From assembly GCA_027600665.1 (NCBI GenBank), contig JADGJL010001063.1, positions 1 to 10,555 on the forward strand: a stretch of 10,555 nt of DNA, written 5' to 3'. The stretch comes from Irineochytrium annulatum (taxonomy: Eukaryota; Chytridiomycota; Chytridiomycetes; Chytridiales; Chytridiaceae). Every line of letters starts with the position of its first letter. Position 1 is the stretch's first letter. Below the pieces are notes generated by a model, which was not told the DNA's origin, ran no database searches, and worked only from the letters and a program-made list of their open reading frames with translations. Of the stretch, positions 1-7,478 are shown one piece after another. A program made the translations under genes and the position numbers.

Positions 1-2
1 GG

Positions 3-2607
3 GGGAAGAGGCAGGAGAGCCCCGCGAAGAGGAGGGGGAGGTCACCGAGCTATGACGAGGATGATTACTCTGATAGCGACTCCGGTTCGTTGCTTTATGT
101 TTTTGTCGACTTGAAGGCACGCTGACGGATGCTATTGAACAGAAGTTTCGGCCGAGGAGGAGGTTCAAGACAAACGCCAGGAGAACAGTAAGCAATAACT
201 CTTAATTTCATTGAGTTGAAACTATCGGCAGACGAGCTTCCCGCGGAATACTACTCAATTCAGAAGCTGGTGAAATACTTGCGGTGCGGTAACCAGACGG
301 CGACCATTATTGCCATCTGCTCTCTCCGCGATTTCGACCTTTCGAACGGTAATACTATTCGCCCACGTTTATCGCTTTGGTCTAATCGGAACTTCTTCAA
401 TTTCTAGAGTTCAACCAGATCGCCATTCGGGATGTTGGTGGGCTTGACACTCTCGTTAACCTCCTGGATACCGACGACCCGAAGTGTAAAATTGGTGCTT
501 TGAAGATTCTGAAGGAGATTTCGCAAAATGGTACGATGCCACTCGTGACGATACCCAATATTAATCGTCGTTTGACACATAGTTCAAATTCGATCATCGA
601 TCTCCGACCTGGACGGCATCCAGCCCTTGGTCGAGCTTTTGAGAGATTCGGACGAGGAGATCAAGTGCCTGGCTGCGGAAACAATCGCGCACTGCGCGAA
701 AAACGGTAAGCGGTGCGGAATTTCACGCGTTTGGAGGTAATCGCATCAATCAGCCCGAAACCGCCGCTCGGTTCGACGGTACGGCGGCATCCGGAAGCTT
801 GTCCGCCTCCTGAAATCCAAGCCCGGATCAAAGGAGGAGCGCGTGGCGATCTCCGGAGCCCTCGCCCTTGCGACGTGCAGCAAGAGTGGTTAGTCACACT
901 TTGTTTGTCGGTCGCGAAGGTCCTGACATAGCGATTAGCCAAGAACAAGGAGGCGATTCAGTCGGCCGGTGCTATCCCCTTGCTCGCGAACCTGCTCGAG
1001 TCTTCGAACGAGAGCCTCTTGATACCGGTCGTGGGCATCCTGCAGGAGTGCGCTTCGGACGAGGAGTACAGGATCGCGATCAGGTCCTCCGGATTGATCA
1101 GGTTCCTTGTCGAGAACCTCGCGAGCAAAAACGAGGAACTCCAAACGCATTGCGCAAGTGCTATTTTCAAGTGCGCCGAGGAGGGTGCGTACTTTGCTTT
1201 AACAGTTATCTTGTCTTGCTCCCTTTAATATAAATAACATAGACGAGACCCGGACTCTTGTCCGAAATTACAATGGCTTGACGCCCATCGTGAACCTGCT
1301 CGACAACCCCGCCAACAAGGAGCTTCTCGTCGCCGCCACGGGTGCCGTGTGGAAGTGCGCGCACAACATCGACAACGTGGCCGCCTTTAATAAGCTGAAC
1401 ACGATCAAGAAGCTCGTCGGGCTGATGGACAACCAGCCCGAGGACGTGCTCGTGAACGTCGTCGGTGCGCTGGGTGCGTGCGCGCAGACTCGTGAGTACC
1501 TTCGTTTGTTGTTGATCTGGATGCAGCATATTAATTTTGGCAGCCGAGGGACGTCAGAGCATCCGCGAGAGCGGCGGCATCACGCCGTTAGTGAACCTGC
1601 TCACCGGGACGAACCAGTCGCTCCTCGTCAACGTGACGACGGCCGTTGGCGCCAGCGCGCTCGACAGTAAGCATAATTCGTTCCCGTTTGCGCAGATGCA
1701 AGCTTAACTAAATCAACGCACTCGCAGGCGACAGCATGGCCATCATCGACCGGCTCGACGGTGTGCGTCTGCTCTGGTCCCTGCTGAAGTCCGCGAACCC
1801 CCAGGTGCAGTCCTCGGCCGCGTGGGCAATCTCTCCTTGCATCGAGCACGGTAAGCAATTTTCGCGCTTGCACCTCAATCGCGGAGGTGCTCAATCCTTC
1901 GTTCACAGCCAAGGATGCCGGCGAGATGGTCCGATCCTTCGTTGGAGGTCTCGAGCTTATCGTCTCCCTCCTCAAGTCCGACAACACAGAGGTCCTCGCC
2001 AGCGTATGCGCCGCCATCGCCAACATCGCCCGTGACGGTTTGTTTCACTCCTCGTTCTGCTTTCAAACCGTCCTGATTCCTTCAATTTTAGAGGAAAACC
2101 TTGCCGTGATTACGGACCACGGCGTCGTCCCAATGCTAGCAAAGCTTAGCAACACGCGGAACGACAAGCTCCGGAAGCACCTGGCGGAGGCGATCGCGCG
2201 TTGCTGCCACTGGGGGAATAATAGGGTCGCGTTCGGGACAGCGAGCGCCGTCGCGCCGCTCGTCAAGTACCTGAGAAGCCCGGATGAGGAGGTGCACAGG
2301 TCAACGGCTAGGGCGCTTCACCAGCTTTCGATGGACCGTGAGTTTTGACTTTCTTTATTTCCATGTTCATTGCACTAACCGACTTGTGCCGCATGAAACA
2401 GCTGACAACTGCATAACGATGCATGAGCATGGAGTCGTGCAGCTTCTTCTTGGGATGGTCGGCTCATCAGACCCAGCGCTGCAGGAGGCGGCGGCCGGCA
2501 CGATTGGAAATATTAGAAGGTGAAGCTGCTTGCAGATGATATATAAGGTATCTAACGTTGCTCATTTTAGATTGGCGCTCGCGAGCGAGAAGGCGTCGAT
2601 GCCGTAG
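3..2607 (+). CDS. ODAD2: ODAD2/ARMC4-like outer dynein arm docking complex protein, armadillo repeats, 3' part (5' end outside window)
   Basis: Seen: splicing 3-84, 143-187, 232-348, 408-530, 583-705, 754-888, 939-1184, 1243-1491, 1544-1666, 1728-1850, 1909-2037, 2092-2337, 2402-2519 and 2571-2607 gives one open frame of 631 residues ending in TAG. All 13 introns are GT-AG, 44-64 nt; 12 are phase 1 and the last is phase 2. After a charged, Asp/Ser-rich start come about 14 armadillo units of 39-45 residues. Stretches such as [48 protein letters not shown] and the C-terminal [12 protein letters not shown] match the animal ODAD2 (ARMC4) family closely. Known: ODAD2 belongs to the complex that docks outer dynein arms on axonemal doublet microtubules. 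Human ODAD2 is about 1,040 residues, so about 400 N-terminal residues should lie upstream. The first exon and its left boundary are the least certain parts; the armadillo region is very secure. No frameshift or in-frame stop is needed anywhere. Confidence 0.93.
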
Positions 2608-2633
2608 AAGAGTAGACTAGTAGTAGTTCTATG

Positions 2634-2639
2634 TTTATT
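2634..2639 (-). terminator. Possible polyadenylation signal of the MIOX gene
   Basis: On the minus strand AATAAA occurs at 2639-2634, about 285 nt past the MIOX stop codon. It is the nearest perfect hexamer I found on that strand, but a variant signal closer to the stop could be the one used. If this one is used, the MIOX transcript overlaps the end of the convergent ODAD2 transcript. Confidence 0.3.
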
Positions 2640-2648
2640 GTTCTCTTG

Positions 2649-2654
2649 AATAAA
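2649..2654 (+). terminator. Likely polyadenylation signal of the ODAD2 gene
   Basis: AATAAA lies 41 nt downstream of the ODAD2 stop codon in AT-rich DNA, the expected place and form for a eukaryotic cleavage and polyadenylation signal. The cleavage site itself cannot be seen. Confidence 0.55.
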
Positions 2655-2922
2655 GGCGCAACCGTTTAGTAATGTTCGTGTGCGAATATGAACGCTTATG
2701 AAGATGGAAAGATTAACTTTGAGGACTTCGTATATTGGGAGCCACATTAACGAGCAAAAGAATAACAACAATTCTAAGAGATATGTCCGACGACAAATTA
2801 AGCAAAGCAAACAACTGATTTGTTGAAAGCAAAACACTTCATGTAAATAAGGATTTAGTATCCTAATTGTTCGAAATAAGCATATTAAGCATTAAAAAGT
2901 ATCTAGAAGGATCTACTATCCG

Positions 2923-3889
2923 CTACCACTCCAACACGCCCGGAATGTACTTGTCGATCAGCCCCTGGTAATACGGCCTCAAAGTCTCGACATCACAACG
3001 AGCATGCTCGTCCTTGCTGTACAAGTCGAACTCGTTGAACATCTTAACCCAACGCAACGTCTCCTCGTCCCCAGGCGCCATCAGATGCTTGTAACCTCCA
3101 CCGGTGTGTAGCGGGTAGAAGGAATGGAACCTAATGATCCCAAGGCCCTCATTTGGAAGCGTACATTTTGGGTGGTTGCGCAGGACGCGATAGAGGTACT
3201 CATCATGCCCCCACGACATCTTGACCTTCTCGAGCCCGCAGTTCCCTTCGTACACGCCGCAGACCGTGCTGTAAAGCGGGTGTCGCGCGTCACTATTCAG
3301 CTTGGCGTGCGTCTCCGGCAGAATATTGGACCGCTCGTCGAACTGGCATCCGACCGGGAAGGTGTCTCCAACAACTGCCCACTGCGGCTCGGGAGGGAGT
3401 GCGTGGCCCGTCGTCACGTCCTCAGCCGGGAGGGCCAGGAGCTTGCCGAGGTCGTGGACGAGCGCCACGAGATGCAGCCAATCGCAGTCTGGCATCCGCT
3501 TGCGGCAAGCCTGGGCACTCTGCAGCGCGTGTTGGAGCTGGTCGAGCTGATCCGTGTCGGGGTCGGAGTCATCACGAAGCGCGTTGAGGCGCTCGAGGGC
3601 TGGCCAGATGGCCATGCGAGCCCGGCGGAATGTCAGGTGACGAGCCTCGAGGGCCAGGACGGCGTCATAAGTTTGATTGCGGCGCTGTTCGCGATAGAAC
3701 GTCTCCACCCGTGGCTGGAATGCGGTTTAGATCGTGTCCCGCGGTGTTTGGACGTTGGGCAGACGGCCAACGTACCAGGTGCGAGCCGGCGGTGTAGTTG
3801 CGGAAGTCGGAGCGCTCCTTGGAGTCCCTCTTGCCGGCCGGCGCCCAGGACCCCAGGGCGGCAGATTCGCTCGAGGCAGCAGCTACCAT
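2923..3889 (-). CDS. MIOX: Myo-inositol oxygenase (MIOX)
   Basis: Known: MIOX is a cytosolic non-haem di-iron enzyme that cleaves myo-inositol with O2 to D-glucuronate, the first step of inositol catabolism. Seen: exon 1 (3889-3776, 38 codons) joins exon 2 (3714-2923) across a 61-nt phase-0 intron (3775-3715, GTACGT...TTCCAG), giving 301 residues; human MIOX has 285. All six iron ligands of the family are present by motif: H100 (QHALQ), H125 and D126 (VHDLGK), H208 (SWGHDEY), H235 (RFHSFYP) and D268 (FDLYSK). Other family motifs are SDFRNYT in exon 1, EPQWAVVGDTFPVG and the C-terminal RPYYQGLIDKY. The ATG at 3889 is chosen for its good context (gccATGG). The frame is open further upstream, to an ATG at 4240, but that stretch looks like non-coding DNA. 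About 11 extra residues sit between the HD motif and EPQW relative to animal MIOX. A CACGTG box lies 46 nt upstream of the ATG. Confidence 0.96.
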
Positions 3890-4379
3890 GGCGAGTGCTT
3901 CAACTCCGGCGGCTGGGGAATGTTTGTGCTCACCCACGTGACAAAATGAAGAAGCCCCAAAATGAAAAATAAAAGGATAAGAGGCGTCTATGTTTTTGCA
4001 GTTAAGCGCTTTACTTTTTTCTTCCTTTAATAATAGAAAAAAGAAAAACCGAGTGGCGATGTTCTCTTGCGACGTCATGTGTAAAGAATTGATTGTTGGT
4101 GAGAGAGACAAGGCATAGGAAATGAGACAGGGCAGCCGGTAAGTGGCGAACAACTTCGCATCTTGCGACAAAAGCACAAAAAGGGTAAGAATGGTACAGG
4201 AATAGACGGAGAGCAAGAGTATTGCCAAACGTGGCATCAAACTTGGTCGAAATAACTATGGCAAAAGCGTGGTAACGAAGGGTAAGGGAAATGACAGAAA
4301 GGATTAATACATTTATAGAGAACAAAGTACTCCATACAAAGCCAAAAAAATCCACAACCCCAGGATGCGTTCGTCCAAA
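3890..4379. other. Intergenic region: MIOX upstream region and bZIP gene 3' flank
   Basis: This 490-nt AT-rich region lies between two minus-strand genes. Apart from the CACGTG box, it shows an A/T-rich inverted repeat (CTTTTTTC at 4014-4021 and GAAAAAAG at 4036-4043). I found no AATAAA on the minus strand, although ATAAAT and ATTAAT variants occur around 4303-4318. Open frames here (for example 4011-4355, minus) lack any recognisable protein character and reflect AT-rich sequence. Confidence 0.5.
3935..3940 (-). promoter_or_regulatory. CACGTG (E-box/G-box) in the MIOX promoter
   Basis: The perfect palindrome CACGTG lies 46 nt upstream of the MIOX start codon. On the plus strand it reads CACGTGACAAAAT. 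CANNTG boxes are bound by bHLH factors, including the yeast inositol regulators Ino2/Ino4, whose element is CATGTGAAAT; an ACGT core can also bind bZIP proteins. Function is inferred from motif and position only, and a six-base match is weak evidence. Confidence 0.35.
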
Positions 4380-6534
4380 TCACAGGTTACTGTCGTTCCA
4401 ATTCACAAGCCTAGCCCCAACAACCTCGACATCTAGCTGCAGGAACGACCCGCCCCTCCCGGCGTGCTCCCCTCCTTCCGTAGTACCCATGGCGCCGATA
4501 ATCGTAACCTCCTCCTCCCCCGTACCCCATGGCAAATTCGCCACAAGCGACAACATCGGTCCCCTCCCGCAGAACGCGCCACCTTCGCTCGACCCCTCCT
4601 CCTCCACAACAGCGTAACCGGCGCCGGCGCGCGACCCGCCAATCCGCGACAGGGCCTTGTCCCCTCCATCGGCCGACGGCTCCCCGAAGATGACCGGCGG
4701 CGGGTTCGCCAGCTCCTCCAAGGGCACAATGCGCCTCCTCCTGGAGCCGCCTCCCACGCGCCTCCTCGGACCCTCGTGCGACGCCGGCGTCGGAGGCGGG
4801 GCCCTGGCGCGGGCCTCCTCAATTAGGTTAGCGAGCCAGGCGAGCCGCTCGCGCGCCTCCTCCGACAGCGCCGAGGGCCTGTCGGCCGCAAGCGCGGCCA
4901 TGAGGTCGGTCAGGTTCGCGAGTGGGACGGCGAAGGAGGTGGCCGAGGGGGCCACGAGGGACTCGTCGATCGAAGTGGAGACTAGAAGCGTCGTAGGCGG
5001 GTGCGCGGTGCTTAGGAGCGGCTGATACGGGTAAGGGTTTGACGAGGAGGCAATCGAAGGGCCAGACGGGACAAGGGAAGACGCGTCCATGGCACCAGAA
5101 CTAAGAAGGTGGTGTGGTCGCGCCTCGAGACGCGGGAAGTCCGGGGCGTCAATAACTTTTTGTCTGTACCTAGTGGTATGGAACAAAGTAAGGTTAGCAC
5201 GTGGAAGTCGCAAAAAGGTCAGCAAAAAATACAAACCTGTCAAACTCCGGGTGGGATGTGATCAAGCCCGGGTTCTGCTTCGAGCCCGGGAACAAGAACA
5301 TAAAGAACGAGAACATGAACACCATAAACACTGCTCCCGCCGATCTCGTGTTGACGGGGTTTTGAATCGTTTGCTTCGTCGTCTCCACCCCCGGCAAACC
5401 CAACGGCACCCTAAATGACGCGGAGGTATCCGATGGTGCGGGCGACAATGACGGCGTCGCTAACCTTGCCCTCAGGACCTTGTTCTCCTCCCCAAGGTTC
5501 CAATTCAGCTGCTCGAGCTGAAGAATCCTGGCCCTGAGTTCGTCGTTCTCGGTAATAAGCGCCTGCGCATGCGACTCGAGCGAGACGAGATGGTCCCTTT
5601 TCCGCTTCCTCGACTGATCGGCCGCCTCCCTGTTCTTCGCCATGCGCGCCTGGAGCTTCGTCATCCCCTGTCCCTCCCCGCCTTCGGAGTTACCCTCCTC
5701 AGCCTTAACGGGCGGTGGCGTCGGGTCGCCAGGCTGCTTCTTCTTCCGCCCAGGTTTCCGTTTCACGGGTTCGTTCAGCAATTGTTGACAGGCGTTCGCC
5801 GTATCAGACCTCAGAAGCGTGACGAGCTCCTTAGGAGGAGGCGCAATCACGGCGGAAGGCGTTGGCAGAAGAGTCGGCGCTGCCGGGGTCGGCGTTGGCA
5901 TCATGAGCGAATTCAATTCCATAAACGAAGGCTCGGCCGGGGAAAGGGGGAAGAACGGGGCAGTGAAGAGTGGGTCGAATGCTGCTGCGGCTGCTGGCGA
6001 AGCATTGGTATGTTTTGTGTTGGGCGAGGCTGAAGGCGACGAGCTGGTGTGCGGCGGTGACGGAAGATTGAGAAGCTGCTGGTGGACGGCAAGGGACGCC
6101 GGATCCTCCACGGGGAGGTCGAAGAGCGGATGGTCGAGGATCATGGCCATGTCCTCGGAAGTCAGAAGCGGGTGGTCGCCTGGGACCGGCGCGAGGCTGC
6201 CAACGTTGCCTCCGGACGGCAGAGGAAAAGAGAAGAGAAAGTCGTCGGAGAGGCCGCCAGCGGCCATGTCACCCTTCCCGTCGAGGTCCACGAATGAACC
6301 AAAGAGGGGATCAGAGTCCATCATCGGCTGGGTGGGGTTTGGTAGGCCGAAGTCGGTGTGGTGGAGCGAGTGGTTGACCGGAGAGACGACCTCGGCCTTG
6401 ACCTGGGTTGGGGAGGCCTTCCTCGCTGCCTTCGTCCGGGGAGCAGTCATCGTCGCTTCCTCAATGAGCACGGGTGATGCAGCTGGAGGCTTGCTGGAGC
6501 TTTCTTGCAGCTTCGAAATTCCACGTCGATGCAT
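4380..6534 (-). CDS. bZIP transcription factor with a predicted transmembrane segment (ATF6/CREB3-like layout)
   Basis: Seen: exon 1 (6534-5237) joins exon 2 (5169-4380) across a 67-nt phase-2 intron (GTTTGT...CTAAC...CACTAG), giving 695 residues. The ATG at 6534 follows in-frame TAG-TAA stops; M29 is an alternative start. Residues 1-255 are Pro/Ser/Ala-rich with repeated [DH]PL[FL] motifs. An AT-hook-like RKPGRKKK is at 259-266 and VKAE SUMO-type sites are at 45-48 and 276-279. The basic region is about 296-315 (N301-x7-R309), followed by a leucine zipper, L319, 326, 333, 340, 347 and 354, spaced exactly as in bZIP proteins. Residues 399-415 form one hydrophobic segment (AVFMVFMFSFFMFLF). 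The 263 residues from exon 2 are low-complexity, with N-glycosylation sequons at N518 and N691. Inferred: the N-terminus faces cytosol or nucleus and the tail the ER lumen, as in ATF6/CREB3. I see no good site-1-protease motif just after the membrane. The bZIP call is secure; exon 2 and the membrane role are less so. Confidence 0.85.
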
Positions 6535-6825
6535 CGCCCAGCCTGAGCGTGGGAAGGCCCTTTACTAAGTGTGCTGCGACCCTCTTCTTCTTTCACTACA
6601 TTCTATACTGGTTCTACCTCAACAGAAGAAAGAGGAGCAGAAGAAGTGAATAAAATTTACTTTAATAATGAATGCTTTAAACCGGCAAGCTCTGCAAGAC
6701 AAATATTCCGGGTGAACGGTCCGTGCTCGTCGTAAGAATGTGTATTCAATAGTTTTGTAGGTTGGGACCTCGGTTTTGTTGTTTGCTGCCGTCGGCTAGG
6801 ATCACTCCGAGAGATGGTCACCAAA

Positions 6826-6885
6826 GTGACAAAATCGTTTAGCATTGAAAAAAGAGTAACAAAACTGTTCAGGAATTGACTGCGA
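6826..6885. repeat. Imperfect two-copy 30-nt tandem repeat
   Basis: The unit beginning GTGACAAAATCGTTTAG (6826) is followed 30 nt later by GTAACAAAACTGTTCAG (6856). The first ~24 bases of the copies are clearly related and the tails diverge. GTGACAAAA recurs in non-coding DNA at 7035 and at 3938. Origin unknown; it may be a decayed minisatellite or a chance AT-rich similarity. Confidence 0.3.
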
Positions 6886-6970
6886 CACGACGATACGTCC
6901 AGCTGGACTCAAATGCGGACTCCTACGGCCAGGAATTCACAATAACGAAATCAATTTTTTAAGAGTCTTG

Positions 6971-7000
6971 CTTTTATTTCGCCGGCTTTTATTTTGCCAC
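6971..7000. repeat. Imperfect 15-nt tandem duplication
   Basis: CTTTTATTTCGCCGG (6971-6985) is followed directly by CTTTTATTTTGCCAC (6986-7000), 12 of 15 bases matching. Each copy carries AATAAA on the minus strand, so the duplication doubles a potential polyadenylation signal downstream of the minus-strand pseudogene. Confidence 0.4.
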
Positions 7001-7123
7001 CCGGGAGAGGAATTAAAACTACACACCATCAAAAGTGACAAAAAAATAAAAGAAGCAAAATAGAAATCATTTCTCAAGCTAACGAAGGAGAACCTTCATG
7101 TACCGAGAATCTTCACAACCCCT

Positions 7124-7468
7124 CTAAGTAGCCCATCGAAACTCCATTCTGTTCAAGGTGCCGCTCCAGACCTTCGCGGTTTTTGGAAGCCATTTCTTTG
7201 CATGATTACAATCTTGCAAAGAAGGCAGGAACCCGAAGTTTAGAAGCATTTCTACTAACGCCAGCAGCCTGGCATCATCCTCGTCACAGCGGCAGAGCGA
7301 CTTCATACAGCGCCTTTGGTTGAGTATTTCGAGCTTATACGGTTTGGCTGCCTCGAGCATCTCCTGCAGGACTGAAATGGCTACGTCGTCGTCAATGTAC
7401 TCGTTACGGCGTTGGAAGAGAACAACATGATGGCGTCCGGTGACCTTGAACCCTTTGCAGACAAGCAA
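7124..7468 (-). pseudogene. 3' segment of the decayed ankyrin-like gene
   Basis: This 115-codon open stretch ends in TAG at 7124. It has no ATG near its left edge and follows an in-frame TAA, about ten bases from the stop of the preceding segment but in another frame. Phrases such as LLVCKGFKVTGRHH and LLALVEMLLNFGFLP look like continuing ankyrin-type helices. It is most simply the C-terminal part of the same gene, separated by a frameshift near 7470-7480. Confidence 0.4.
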
Positions 7469-7478
7469 GCCCGATTAG

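Larger units (their letters stand above)
2608..2922. other. Convergent intergenic region / 3' UTRs of ODAD2 and MIOX
   Basis: These 315 nt separate two convergent stop codons. The stretch is AT-rich with no supported reading frame. It contains polyadenylation hexamers for both strands, only about ten bases apart (2634-2639 minus, 2649-2654 plus), and two related 13-nt sequences of the form GGAT-N5-ATCC at 2851-2863 and 2909-2921. Confidence 0.6.
6535..7123. other. Intergenic region: bZIP gene promoter and pseudogene 3' flank
   Basis: About 590 nt, AT-rich, with no supported gene. The part next to the bZIP start gives a pyrimidine-rich leader on the minus strand. Near the middle are GTCAC-CAAA-GTGAC (6817-6830), a perfect 5-bp inverted repeat, and an imperfect 30-nt tandem repeat (6826-6885). 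At 6971-7000 there is an imperfect 15-nt tandem duplication. On the minus strand it supplies AATAAA at 6978-6973 and 6993-6988, possible polyadenylation signals for whatever is transcribed through 7124. Confidence 0.45.

Noticed and set aside
216..231. Short intron 188-215 for ODAD2 exon 3, starting at TTG 216
   Set aside because: It would be 28 nt and would throw the downstream frame out. Using the acceptor at 230-231 gives a 44-nt intron and keeps the ODAD2 frame.
3124..3972. Plus-strand 282-codon open frame opposite MIOX
   Set aside because: It lies antisense to a gene with complete MIOX family motifs and iron ligands; the long antisense frame is a by-product of GC-rich codon use. Its translation has no recognisable features.
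4014..4043. CTTTTTTC/GAAAAAAG inverted repeat as a terminator
   Set aside because: Homopolymer-based pairing is expected in AT-rich fungal intergenic DNA, and such hairpins do not terminate polymerase II transcripts.
3665..4240. Longer MIOX start at the ATG at 4240, adding about 117 residues
   Set aside because: The extension is AT-rich with no MIOX homology, while the ATG at 3889 has good initiation context and gives an N-terminus of usual length before SDFRNYT.
4433..4826. Alternative open frames on both strands inside bZIP exon 2
   Set aside because: Several frames are open because of GC-rich sequence. Only the 4380-5169 frame joins bZIP exon 1 through canonical splice sites in matching phase.
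5170..5236. HAC1/XBP1-type unconventional IRE1 intron in the bZIP gene
   Set aside because: The borders are normal GT-AG with a branch-like CTAAC; I see no CNG-containing paired loops at the splice sites.
5819..6568. Plus-strand 249-codon open frame opposite the bZIP exon 1
   Set aside because: The minus strand carries the clear bZIP frame; the antisense translation is low-complexity with no domain.
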